64,000 nucleotides of DNA from Rhyacichthys aspro (lineage: Eukaryota; Chordata; Actinopteri; Gobiiformes; Rhyacichthyidae): NCBI GenBank assembly GCA_036850595.1, contig CM072152.1:12481640-12545639 (forward strand). The letters run 5' to 3'. Under the pieces are notes generated by a model that made no database searches, had not been told where the DNA came from, and saw only the letters and a list, made by a program, of their open reading frames with translations. Shown one piece after another: positions 25,740 through 38,958 of the stretch (its first letter is position 1; the number at the start of each line of letters is the position of its first letter). The position numbers and the translations under genes were made by a program.

Positions 25740-27090
25740 GTTGGTAGTTGGTGTGACTGGGAGTGGGCATTGCTGTAGGTCTAAATGACGTCTGGGTCAA
25801 TTCTTGTTACAGGGTATCTTTGTGCAGCCGTAAGCACACTACGCCAAATCACAGTCAGTCTTTCCTATAATAATCATTCATATATTGTAACTTTATTACC
25901 TTTTTTGGCAAAAAATCATGAACAGCAACACAGTAATCATTGGTTTATCCAAAGTATAGTTTTAATAAATGGCACCTTGTGAATTAAAAACAAAAACACT
26001 TATGTCAGATTTTTAGTCATTAACTCATTTTCATGATTATTTACAGATATGCTTACAATTTACAGTAAATACATTTATTCTTAAGAAAGTTACAGCATTC
26101 ATGTTTTACACACAATAAACCGCACACATTTGATTAATTTTGTTTATCAAAAATTGGTAAAATATAGTACAAATCTTTAACACTATGATAAGTGGGTTTA
26201 TTCATTACATAGTATAAACCCTTTCATAATATAACAAGTCAAACTTTGTTATAAAATAAAACGTTTGACAGAGTGATTGGACAGTTACAGCCCACTCAGC
26301 AGGTTTACACTGAGTTTGTTCAGTACAGTTCTCCCTCTGCCCATAACAATTATAACACGAGTACATTTAGTTTAAATCCATTATCCTGGAGTTAGATTTG
26401 GTTGTGTAAAATGCCCTGGAGTGGTAAATGTACACTTTATGACTTATTTAAAAAGTTAACTGTTCACATTTACATTAAATGAAACACTTAAGTTCATAGC
26501 ATTTTGTTCTTTGCTCTGATCTACTGTATCATTATTCAGAGACCGCAGCGTCAGGGAGTGTGCTTAAAAGAGTTTCACAGTTTTTTGAGTCTTAAAAACA
26601 AATGAAGAACGGTCATTCTTCTGTTTGACCTAAAAATGGTCACTGTCTCACTCTGCTCAGACCAGGTATGAGACAACATTTTGGTCCACATGACCTCCAT
26701 GAGGTGTAGGGACAGACCTTACGCACCTGTTAAACACAAAGGTGCTGCGGGAGGTTTTTTTTAATTTTTTTTTAGAAGTATCCTTACTCCTATTGCTTAT
26801 TCAAGAGTGCAGAGACTATGGTATAAGTACATTACAGTATGTTTAAGTGGCCCTGCTCACAGTTCATTATGTAAACTCAAATTAGAGGAACAAACCCTGT
26901 GAATTTGCATGGAAAATAATTTGATCATAGTCACTCTTCAAAAGGTGTTTACTGTATGTACTACAAACACTATATACTGTGTAATCTGAAGGAATGTTTT
27001 CATGATGTAAAACACCTATTGTTTCTATGGCACATTGCAAAGCCTCCCAGCGTACATGCATAAACCAGAATCAGTCTAGTTCCTCTGCAG
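25740..27090 (-). other. Convergent intergenic gap and 3'UTR of the minus-strand slc6 gene
   Basis: The fkbp5 and minus-strand slc6a13-like transcripts converge here. Minus-strand AATAAA candidates occur (for example near 26196), so much of this is probably 3'UTR of the transporter. No coding exon is seen. Confidence 0.4.
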
Positions 27091-30000
27091 TTATTGGGAC
27101 AACTTTCTCTCTGTAGATGAGGTCAAATCAAGCAGTTCAATGGCCTGCTTTTCTGATTTGGTCAAAGGAAGGTCAGGAGATCGCATACACAGGATGGAAA
27201 CTCTCTGTAAAAAAAATTACAAAACCTGAAATAAACCACTTAAGAAAATATAATTAATGGTGTAAGATAGAACTAACCTGTCGTAGTGTGCCAGGAGTGA
27301 TACTCAACATGTAGAGCATAAAGAAGGGAACCATAAGTGTTGATGACAGAGTGAACCACCAGCCCAAAGCATAACCCCACCAGGGATAGACAACAGTGTT
27401 GTTGAACTTCACTGGAGTGTATTTGACCAAGGAAAAAATAAAAGTTCCCTGCAACAAGATCAAGTACATTTGTTTTCAAAAATCTATGTAGCTGGGAATT
27501 TCTCATTTGTCATTGCTTATGGGTTTCTACAAATATATTCATAAAAGCTAACATTTCCTGCTGCCTGCCACCTTGTCAGATACACATTACAAATGTAAGG
27601 AAATGTAGTTTTCATTGCATAAATTGCTGTTAAACTGCAATTCATGCAACTCTTCCTTACACTGAATTTTAATAAACTTGAGTAAAGGAACGCACTGTTC
27701 TCAGTTAAAGATTTAAGGTAATTTAAAGGTAACACAATTTGTTGGTGCCGCAGAAAATTAGAAAACTTTTTGGTAAGAAAAGTCAAAAAAAGGAAAGGAA
27801 AATCTCATCTAAAATCAAATTCGAACGTTAATTTGTTAAATGTAATTTGGTATGCTCTTACTTACCAGACAGATTACGGGAGTGACATACTTCAGACAAT
27901 ACTTAATGTGGGGTAGAGGCTTGTATCCAATCATGTCCTCAATGTTTTCATAAAAACGGTCTGCGCCTGTGACAAGATGGATGGACTAGTGTTAAATCAA
28001 CTTTTTATAATAATCAGATCTGGTGAGTATAAACTGACCGTACACCCATCCAATGCCCACAGACTGCAGGAAGGCAAAGAGGAGCAGAGTCATCCCACTG
28101 CAGGCGTAGTAGTCAAACAGCTGGAAGATGTACAGGCCACCCTAGGAGAAAGACAGAGGCTCAGTTATGGGACACTAATACAGGTCCCTGTTTGGGACAT
28201 ACAGCAGAAATAAACAAAGGAGGAGAACAGTGAAATACAGACAAAAGGAATATGGCTTAAATATATTTACCCCATTTATAATTATTATAAATATTCCTGT
28301 ATATGTAAACAAGGAAGGGAGGCAGTGACAAGCAGGCAGACAGTAATACAATGTGTGAGGATTTAATTCCATATTATACACATATGTTACACTGGCCCTT
28401 ATTATTATTATTATTATTGTATATACGCTTGTTTTTGTCTTTGGTGTCTCTAGCTTAAATTATGTGTTGTCTTTGGTTTTTCAATTGCGTGTCTGCAAAC
28501 TACACTCGATTTCAGTGATATTTAAAGAAGCATGAAGCAAAATTGTCCTTACTTCTGTAACCATGACAAGGCCAATACAAAAACTGAGCACGCTGATGGC
28601 AAGGAGGAGAAACTTGCGCCGATGGCCGACATGGAAGTAGGACGGTTTCAGGTCAGAAATCGCTGTAACAAGTGCCTCCAGCCCCACAAACTGTAACATA
28701 TTTGTCATTATCAGACATTGCACACTCATTGTAAAATCTCCACATTATGTTTGCCCTAACATGATGTTTTTGAATACCACTAAAATGCCTAAAACCTTCT
28801 GTGTACGTCAGTTCTACTGAATTGGAATTGAACATAGAAGCTTTTCGCCAAATATAGTCATCTGTCCTATGCCCTGATGCTGAATGTAATTTAGAAACTA
28901 AAAGCAAGCTTCTTGGTAACTAATGGGATGGTGGACAAAAATAAAAAACAGTACAAAAACAGTCTTTCCTGGCATCTACTCTGAATGAATTCCTTGTTAA
29001 CAGGAGGTCCATTAGGGTGGACCTCTGTAGCTAAATTCCACACATTAGCAGAACAATTATTCTGCTTTTTGACAGTTATTCAGTTAACATGTTTACTTCA
29101 CTGTCCAGTCCCAGCAGGATGATCATAACAAAGAAGAAAATAGCCCAGATCTGAGGAAAAGGCATCATGGCAACAGCTCGAGGATAAGCAATAAATGCCA
29201 AACCAGGACCTAAACAAGAGACGAAACAAAACATGTGGAATGCGTCACAAAGTTTCTTTCATTGAATTTTTCAAAAACCTGTTCGTACCTGACTCAGCCA
29301 CCTTTGATATGTCTGTATTTTGCTCATATGCCATAAAGCCCAGAGCTGAGAAGATGGCAAAGCCTGCCACGAAACTAGTCCCACTGTTCAGGAGGCACAA
29401 GTACACACAATCCCTAAAACAAACAGACATTACCACCTTTTTCAATGCAGTTTGGAAATATCACTTTCTACTATAGACGGTTTTTTTTGGTCGCACAATA
29501 AAACAAGAAAAGTGTGTCTTGTCTGGTGTTGTCTTGGGGTGGGTATCAAACCTACTTGTAACAGTTGTTGTTGTATTTATTGTAACTTCCAAGAGCTATT
29601 AAACATCCAATGCAAATAGCGTAGGAATAAAAAATTTGTGTGCCAGCGTCCATCCACACCTGCAAGACAAAGGGCAAGATTTACATGTTTACAAATTATA
29701 ACAATAGAAGAAGGGCTACTTACAAGAATATAATATGTTGGTGATCGGACTCACTATCACAAAAATGTTTAACAATGTACAAAACCCAATGTTTGTGGTC
29801 CGACCTATTAATTAAGTATGATTTTCTGGAATCTATCAATCAAAAAAGATGGTTGTTCAACATTTTTTAAATCCTCGGAGCCTACATAACAATGTTGAAC
29901 GTCTGCTGATATATACAACCAAACACAGAACAGTTTGTAAGGCTTAGTGCGTAACTTGGACAAATGGGATCAAAAAGGGCAGCAACTCCAGACAAACCAG

Positions 30001-33000
30001 CCCAAAAAAGTAACCTGGATGTTTTAGGAGTTAGTACCATCAGCAAATTTCCAAATAAACAGTATGTGCAAATAGAGTGAACAAAGTGCATTTTGATTTT
30101 AGATTTGAGACAGTTAAAGGCCAACTGATTTACTTCTTTAAGTATGTACACCTTGTCAGTGTAAGATATTTGTTTATGTGTGGGTAAGTGCACATGTTCA
30201 AGAATTTGTAGTTTTTTGGGGCCACAAATGAAATATGTTCATACCTGAGGGTCACTGAGGCGGGATGGGTCTGGGTAGAGGTAAAACTTGATCCCATTCA
30301 AAGCTCCAGGCAATGTGAGACCACGGACAAGTAGCACTGCTAGCATCAAATAGGGGAATGTGGCAGTGAAGTAAACCACCTGCAAAAAATGTCCGAATGC
30401 AAGACATAGACTGTTAGTGTGAGTGAGTAAAAATGTGTGATACATTTTTTTTTCTTTTAGGCATTCCCTGTATATTGTCTAGAATGATAAAACTGCATTC
30501 AGCTTAGCTTTCTTCCTCTCCATTCATCCTGGCTTCCAATTATAAACTGTATGAACACAGAATAAGTCCCACTGAAATAAGGAGAGCATGCATTCATTTC
30601 ATTTATCTGTAGGGTGCCACCTGAAGGTATTTATAAACGTGAAGATGCTGTAGTACAACAAGCTCTGTCAGTTCCTCAGTCACTGGGTAGGTAGCCAGGT
30701 CAAGTTTGGTACATTAGAACCTAACCTAAAAGCACATGTGTTTTTCTTCTTCTCAAAGTTGATGATGGTTATTCAAACTAAGGCATGCAAGAGCACTACT
30801 TGGATATAACAGGAATGCTTGTGTCCTTTTGGCACTATAAAGGCTTAAGGCACCAGCCAACTTCTCTAAATTTAAAGCAATTTTGACCAGGCAAAGGTGA
30901 CCACGCTGTTTTTTTTAAGGTAGCGTACACAATAAACATGCTATCTCTTCCTGACTACTTACGAGTTCTGCTTATTAGATGCTTAGTATCTTCAATCACC
31001 ACTAGCACCACAATAAAAGCACATTGTATTATCAGAACATTTTCTTAGAGATGCTGCTCAAAACCATAATTTTCTAACTTTAATAAAATCAAAAGGTCCT
31101 ATACCTTCCCTGTGGACTTCACACCTTGCCAGACGCAAAAGTAGCATATGACCCACGAGAGCAGGAGACACAGAGCCAGTTCCCACCGTATTTCCCCCAA
31201 CTCATGGATACTTCCTGTCAAATTCAAAACTCTCCTCCTGCAAATCAAACATTGACAATTACAGTAACATAATAACTAATACATTTACATTCGATTAAAT
31301 TTTTGTACTCACTCCCAAAATTCCCTCACTGGTGATGTTGCATTGGCTGCAATGGTCACATTGAGATCTTGCCCAATTCGATCAAATTCCAGACAGGTCT
31401 CTGCACAAAGTAATACATGTTTTAGTTGGATTAAAGTAAAGACAAAATAAGACAGATGTAGTACTAAGCCATTTTTTGCACAGACATTAACCTGTATTCC
31501 AGCTGTTTCTGCAACTGGCCCAAGGGAGTTCAGTGCCAAAAGATGAGAAGAGATACAGGAATGCCCAGGCCAAAATGATAATGTAATAGATGCTTGAGTA
31601 CAGAACAACCACCTGGCTACCATAGCCAATACCTACAAACAAAACACAACAAAAATAGGTAGACAGGTTTAGGTGTATTTCTAACCATAATATATGACAA
31701 GTTAATGTTGTTATTTAGCATTAGGAAATGAAGATGAGGACAATATTGATGACCTGCAGCTTTTAGTCAGTGGCTCCAAAATGTCCCCACGCCATGTGGG
31801 GACATTTTGCTGTTCACTGCCTTCACTGTGACTCAACAACAGGTTTGTGTATAGACATTGTTTGGCTTTTGGGGCTCTTTAATTTCAATACAAACACTTA
31901 GTTTACACTTACTTAGTATTTTAAATGAACTCATATCAAATACAGAGAGTATAGAGAAAATGCATCATATACTTTTTTTTACTTATATATTTGGACAATA
32001 TACTTGGGTCTCTTTTGCCTATTTTCACATTCATGCTTGACCCATTGACCTTAAATTGGCCTGTCAAATCAAGTTGGTCTGGCCTGTCACTTGGTTGTAG
32101 AAAATCCAGGTCCTATAATCTATAACCAACAAAATCATCAGCTCTATGTTCTGTTTTTTCTGCAGTAACAGACTAAAACAGCACTGCTTTATCCTTTAAA
32201 AAGATGAAATAGAGATAGAAGGCAATATTTAACCAGTAAGCTGGACAACAAGACAGCTGTTAATCAGATTTGTAATGGTTCACTAAACTAGTTTGTGTTT
32301 TTTTTTTCCTATTTACATTTCTCAGAAACCCAAGAGTATTAATGTTTCACTCCTGTGTATCACAAAGTACTGCAGAACCTACATGTTGACACACACAAAT
32401 ATAAACCTAGTGAAAGAAGAAGTTATTCACTTCTAACAAAGATAGCATTTTTATGCTTTGTACAGCAGTCAGCATTGCACAACTGCTACATTAAAAACAA
32501 CTATTTTTGGTTTTTAAAGGTGGTTAAGATCACGTAACTATGTTAAATCAAGTGATGAGTGAGTCATGTGTTGTAAATGTTTTGTTCATTCCCAAATATG
32601 CAGATCATTTTTACCATACAGATTGGGCAGTGCTGTTCATTTTTAGGAAGTATGCCTTTTTCTAAAGTTCACTTCAGTTTCAGTTTCTCTCTGATACCTG
32701 CAATGCCCTTTCATCACATACTCCTATTAGTTTTGTAATGCAGGTGTGAGCACACAATTTCCACGTCAAGTCTGTTGAGACCTGACATCAAAAGGTGTCA
32801 GAGTGGCTCACAATTGGATCGTGTTAATGCCAGTGGTGCGCACACTCACAACAGTTTTTACATCACTGCATCAAGCCTTGTGTTCAAATGTCCAATTACA
32901 TCAGCTGTGTAGTGCATGCATCGGTGAACCAATGGTGAATGTTTCTGTGACATTAGGTTTGCTCTATATTTTAAATCCTCAGATCTCAATTATTTAATAT

Positions 33001-33670
33001 GCCACTGTGATAGGTTTGCTCAATATTTTTTTCAATTGATTTTTTCTTTGGGCACAGTAAAACATTTTGTTAAATTAAATTAATTTGTACAGAAATACAG
33101 GGATTTAAACATTCTGCAGGTCTTTGCAAAACCCTGACAATAAATTTGAGTAAAAAGTAAAAGTAGTTAGAAGTAAAAGAGCATTTTTACCTTGAAATAA
33201 GGGACACACTTTTTTCCAACAAGTTATACTTCCTTGTTTGGTATATTGTCCCAAAGCTGTCTCAAGGAGAAACAAGGGGATTCCACAGGTGAAAAGAAAT
33301 ACCAAGTATGGGATGAAGAACACTCCTTCGGAAACAAAACAAATGTCAAAAATATCATCGATAGACCTCAACAAGTACAAGCCTGCTCTATTTATTTTAC
33401 ATGAAAGCAAAAGCTTATCTGTTACAACAAGCTTAATAAAGCCTACCACCTTACTGCAGGTTGTTTTGTTTTCATACACACACCTCCTCCATTTTTATAG
33501 CATAAGTAAGGGAATCTCCAAACATTCCCAAGCCCAATAATTTGCCCCGCTACAGCAAGGAGGAACTCGATTTTGCTTGACCACTGTCCTCTATTGTGGG
33601 TGCTGGGTCCCAGATGAGCCGAGCCTTTTTCAAGCCTGAACTTGACATCGGGAGCATAGGTCTTATCCAT
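27091..33670 (-). CDS. slc6a13: Sodium- and chloride-dependent GABA/taurine-type transporter, slc6a13 (GAT2)-like, copy A
   Basis: Fourteen coding exons (minus): 33670-33484, 33325-33191, 31632-31492, 31400-31313, 31237-31105, 30379-30245, 29659-29556, 29413-29289, 29209-29097, 28690-28553, 28141-28039, 27966-27866, 27448-27278 and 27204-27091; 1,788 nt, 595 aa, typical for SLC6. TM1 carries the sodium-site signature GLGNVWRFPYLCYKNGGG. The large second extracellular loop has the conserved cysteine pair (WASCRNSWNTETC) and two N-glycosylation sequons (NVT, NAT). Further family blocks are VVYFTATFPYLML, NSGTSFVAGFAIFSALGFM, ESGPGLAFIAYPRA and YPWWGYALGW. It should be a 12-TM plasma-membrane symporter; the GAT2/betaine/taurine branch is supported by the RRVLNLTGSIHELGEIRWELA region, but the exact substrate cannot be decided. 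A noncoding first exon probably ends at 35107. The 1.56-kb intron 31633-33190 contains a perfect hairpin. Confidence 0.92.
31777..31809. repeat. Perfect 14-bp inverted repeat with 5-nt loop
   Basis: CAAAATGTCCCCAC, loop GCCAT, then GTGGGGACATTTTG. It lies in an intron of the minus-strand slc6 gene. GTCCCCAC-type palindromes recur in fish genomes as parts of short dispersed repeats, so this is probably the core of one. Confidence 0.85.
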
Positions 33671-35106
33671 TGCCCTACAACAAAAACAGTAAATCAGACA
33701 GTAGTCATTTTGAAGGAACCGTGAAATATTGGTACATGACAAAAGAGTACACAAAGTTTAACAATATTCATCGGGTGTTGAAATGATTTTTGGTGTTCAA
33801 TTTGTTCTGAAAGTGGGTATAATACATGAATATAAGATCACATCTATCTGCAGAGGTTTATTGCAAATTTGCTCGATATTTATAAAGCACACTTGTCCAT
33901 TTTTATGATGCACAGTGTCAGCACAGTGCATTAATCATGAGCACTCCAGTGCTGTATGACATCAGGGCATTTCACATCAATGTTGCTTTTGTCCTGCAGC
34001 CCTAGGATTAGATGTGGGAGTGAAGAAAATAGACTGGAAAATATGTGTGCAAATACACTGTGTAAAGTATTTGAAACCCTGACAGACTAAGCCAGAAGCA
34101 CTGGCACAGTGTCCAACACAGAAACTATTTGCTATTTTCTATAGGTCTGTTATGTATTTTGGGTTTGGGAGGGTCGGACCAGGAAAAAAACATATGGGCT
34201 GTGACTTTTTCGACGGAGCCTCAGTAATGCACATGTGGCCCTCAACATGTTTGTCAAGTGTGGAGCTCATGTCTCACAAAAGGGATCATTGTTTTCCAAT
34301 TGCATTAGGCATTATCACACAGAAAAGATTATTCATTATCTTAATCAATTACTTTCGACCACTTTGGAAAGAGAGAGTGCAGTATTTGTATGTACCAGCA
34401 TAGTGGAGTAGATCAGCTCCAATAACAGTCAGTTCATACTAATACCAAGAAAAATGCACTGCTTTGGTTACAACCTCTTAAAACAAGCCTTGACCAGTAC
34501 TTCTACGATAACATGCACGACTTAATTGTGACAAGTGGCAACAAGTATAGACAGTGATGATTTGACAAAGTTTAAATAATTAGTTAATTACTGAAATAAA
34601 GCGTTAAATAAATACTTGTCCTTGTGATGAAATATTTTATAACCCCCAATCAAACGGTTAGAAGCAAATGGTAACTTGTTTGGAAAGGCACAGTTGTCAG
34701 TGCCATCTGGCACAATGTCTTTTTATATCTGAGACTGAGAGAGTTTTCAACTATCAATGTTTGTGTCTGCTCTGATTAAAAACAAAAAAAACAAAACTAT
34801 ACTAGACCTTGTTCAGTGCTGACAACAGTCTGCCCCATGAGTAACTTTTTAGTGTAACAGCCATAATATTAGAGGCATTAGCAACGGGAGGATCAAACAG
34901 TCTGATAAAAGACCTGTTATAGTTGTTATAATAAACAAGGAAGACTGTCTCCCTCACAGCAGCGTAGCCTGTAACCTTTGGCCTACATTAGAGCCACAGG
35001 CGCAAAGTGGCAGCTCTCTATGAACAGCGAAAAACTAGAGCTCACGCATAGTTTACACTACACTAGTCAAGGGTTTAAAATACTAGAAAAGGGTTTAAAA
35101 TAGTAC

Positions 35107-35400
35107 CTGTGTAGACAGACGTCAGATGCTGCTGTCCTTGGCTCCCATTGATCCCTAATTGTGATTCATCTGGTTCCCTTAACGTGGGAAACAAATTTAT
35201 TTCCCACAAATCTATTTCCCCCAAATCTCAAATCCCGGACAAACGCGGAGGGCCACTTTGACCATGAGTGGGCCCATGAGGAGCTTTTAAATGGCTGCGT
35301 GTGCGAGTGTAGGCGCGTGTGAGTGTGTGCGCTTGTGACCGGGACGGAGAAAGTACAGGAGGGACAAAGGCAGAGGGGTGCACCGTGTATGTCAGTGGGA
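35107..35400 (-). promoter_or_regulatory. slc6a13: Probable noncoding first exon and promoter of slc6a13-like copy A
   Basis: On the minus strand a donor (GTACTA) follows CTACACAG at 35107, and the coding exon acceptor TTGTAG lies at 33675, just upstream of the ATG. The region upstream is locally GC-rich (35230-35500, including GGGGGCGTGGC, a GC/KLF-type box at about 35470). The TSS is not defined. Confidence 0.4.
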
Positions 35401-35499
35401 GTGTCATTTGCGTATGAATGAGCCGCTTAAGGCGGAGGTTTGAAGGTCACGTGATCTGGAGGGAAGAAAGGGGGCGTGGCTTTGGATTTGGAGGCGTTG

Positions 35500-37623
35500 C
35501 TCAGTCCACATTGGTCCAACCACATTTTCAGTGTACTTGACTGACCTAAACGGCTATACATGGGCAGAGGAAACATAAAACTTGAAAAGACATTATTGCC
35601 TTTGTAAAAGCTGTTTAATGAGGAACTGAATAATGACATGAATTACATCCACATTTCCACTGATACATATTTCTGACTTTAAAAAAACATGGCTGCTTTG
35701 GTTTTCTTCTTGCTGTGACTGTCTTAATAAACTCTACCAAGTGCCCGTGTTATGCCGAGATCTGCATGCCTGCCAGGAATTTACTAAATCAATCATATCT
35801 GGTCATCTAGTGTCAGTTGCCGTGAGGATGGAGGAATTCTTGGTCACTTTGTAGTATTTGATTGTCCTTGTTTTGCATCAAATGTTTGTGGCTCAGAGGA
35901 ACACAATAGATAATGTTTAGTAAAATTCATGGGGATAATCATTGACCATAAATTATGCTGGAAACTGCACATAACTTATATAAAAATGTCAGGTCGTCTC
36001 TGTAGAACACATTCTACTTACTCAAGTGCTGGGTTCAATTCCGGCAATTTGTGTGTATTGAGTTTCTGTAAATAAATTTGTCTGTATTGAGTTGTTTTTG
36101 ATTTGTTACTATTCCATTTTTTTCTTGTACCTTTAAAAAAACTGACATGACTAAACTAAACTAAACATGGGAAATTACTAAGGTTTGGACTAACAGAAAT
36201 GTAATGAAAATCATTACCAGTTTAATATTTAAACCAACATGCTTTAACCTTGACCACAGGCTTGTGAGTGTCCGAACCTCATAAATAAGATTAGATTAGA
36301 TTATTACAATCTGTGAAATGAAAATGTTGATCACTTTGGGTTTTGGGTCATCTCATAGGAAGTACATACCTTAAGTTGTTGCTATGGCAACAGAGGTATA
36401 CTGCATCTGTCTGTGCATTAAAACAATAAAAGCCAGATGTGTGCTCCAGAAATCCATTTCTACCGTGAGTTAAAGTAAATTAAAAGCAGACTGCAGGTAA
36501 ATCACTGAAACAGACACTTTTAAATGCACAGTCCACAGCTGGCGACCCAAAATGAGTCTGGACTCTCTCTCTCCCACTGTTATAGTCATTGACCCTCAGA
36601 GGCCCCCTCGTCCTCATCATTCTTTCACGAAAACACTGACCTACTTCTCCTCTGCTCTCGCCACAATAGTACAAATATATTTCATATTATACTCCAACAT
36701 ACCACAACTGCATGCAGTATGTGAAGCGCACTCACAGCTGACCTTGACTGTTGGACAACAAGGTGTTTTGACCCACATTTATGTAGTTGTACTCTTTCTA
36801 CTCTAAACTTCTGCATGGTAACATTGCAAACGACCTGGGATTTGTGGCACATACTGTCCACACTACTGTCCAACAGCTGAAGTCTCACCTGCAGCTTTTG
36901 TGCATGTTTGATTTGCTCACATGTCGACAGCTAACACGCATTTAACATCTGTGGTGATAGACCTACACACATACAGTATGAGCATTTCACTGACCGTTCA
37001 TTTACAAATCCACATAAAACACCTGAGTCAATCTAGACCAACCATCTGCTCCCTCAGATATGGTTCACAAAGGATTGTCACTTACCTCTCTTTAACCTGC
37101 TCCACACACACAAAACCTGAATTTATCATATACAATAAAGAATCAAATGTGAGAACTAAATAGTGTACCCTCCATAATGACTTTAGTTTTAATAGTTATA
37201 GATACTCACTTTGAGGCAGCTGTTATTCTTTTAAGTCTATCTCAGACGCTGTCAGTGTGAGCTTCAGTCTATCTTTGTCTCTGAGCTGAGATGCCAGTGA
37301 CGAATGCAGAGTGTGGACTTACTTTCCTCACATTGTTAATGACTGATCTTTTGCACATGTGGTTCTGATAAAATCCAGTTATACATTTAGTCTCTCAGGG
37401 TCACTTTATACTTGTCTGTGTTTTAAGGGATGTTTAATATTTACAAGATGTTAGATGTTTCACATCTAACTGTAAACCATAAACCTGCATTGTTGTGTTT
37501 TCCATTGTGGTACAGCTAATACACCTCTGTCAATCAGTCTGATTGCAAATATAAGTGTCAGTGGTATTAGGGTATTAAAACCAGCAAAATCAAAATCAAA
37601 ATAGAATGTCGCTATTTAATAAC

Positions 37624-37677
<54 letters not shown>

Positions 37678-38680
37678 TAGTATTTTTGCCCCCCTCTTCA
37701 ATTCTACTCTTCAAAGTTAAAAAAATAACCCATTTAAACCACTTTACAGTAAATCTTATAGTCACGTGTTTGACACCATAGTGACCTCTAGAGGCCAGTC
37801 CTCTGCACAAGTGCGTCACACTTCCATGTTTTACTTAAGCGCTTTTTTTAATGTAAAAGCTAAACAGAAGCAGTTTTGGTTTGGAGCTGGACTGATTGAC
37901 TCTTCAGAGGCTACACTCTGTCTGTTCATCTTCGTCAACCTCAAAAGCTGACGGTAGACAACAGACAAACAGAGCAGCTTAGAAGTTTCTTTCCAAAACT
38001 TAAACAAATCAAGCATATATTTTATTATATATTAAATATGCATTGTACAGTTTGTGATGTGTTAAAGTGGTTGTGACTGCTGGCACTTTAATACATGTGG
38101 AATATGATGAAATAATATAATCATTTAATAGTAGATAGATATAATAGAAGATAATATAATATGATTGCATTATTGCAACAACAAACCATATGGTTTGAAA
38201 GAATTTAAATTTTCTTTACAAGTATTTTTTGAGACTGGAATAATATAAGGTTGTGTGTTAGTAAGTCGTAACTTCCTGTATCCTGTATAAAAGACAATGC
38301 CAAGGTAAAATGACACCTGCCCATTATTGACGTTACTGAAGTGGAGAAAGGAGAAACCCAAAGGAGATTAATCTTAGTTTTGTTCCTAGTAAAATGTATT
38401 TTAGAAAAACACATTGCATTGACCCAAAAATAAAAAGGATATCTGCTCCTACTCATGAATAAACTGAGCTACCAAGCTTTGCCATCATTTCAAAATAATT
38501 ACTTGACAACAGAGATGTGTCAGAAATCTCTGAAACAAGTGTAACACAGTTCGCACAGTTCCAAGAATCAAAACAAACCCTTTTGATGATTTTACCAGAA
38601 ATGTGAATCCAGTCTGACTGTAGGAAAATAAAGCAAAACAAACCAGATATAGCATTTGTTTTGTGAGTATGCTGTTCTCC
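35500..38680. other. Intergenic region between the two divergent slc6 genes
   Basis: About 3.2 kb without a supported gene. It holds an (AAT)n microsatellite at 37620-37677. A short GGGTTCAATTCCGG stretch near 36034 looks like a tRNA B box but has no matching A box or fold. Nothing else stands out. Confidence 0.5.
37620..37677. repeat. (AAT)n microsatellite
   Basis: About 18 uninterrupted AAT units. It probably varies in length between individuals. Confidence 0.95.
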
Positions 38681-38958
38681 ACAGACTGGTTGTATCAGTC
38701 TTTGGCCACTCCTTACTGAAACTACTAAACTCATTCATTGGGATCTGGCTGCTTGAGGTGAGATGTGCTGCATCACAGGTGAGACTTCTATCATTACTTC
38801 TTCTTGATGCATAGGTTTGGCATTTACTAACTGTTGCCTTTCTTGTTTACTTTCTTAATTAAGTAATCAGTTAGTGTCAGTCTCAGCCAGCAGTAAATGC
38901 AATATTCCACACTGCGATAAACAAATGCTAATTCTGTTGACTTGGTTGAAGGATTGAC

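Noticed and set aside
36024..36050. GGGTTCAATTCCGG as a tRNA gene
   Set aside because: It looks like a B box, but no A box, acceptor stem or anticodon arm can be folded around it.
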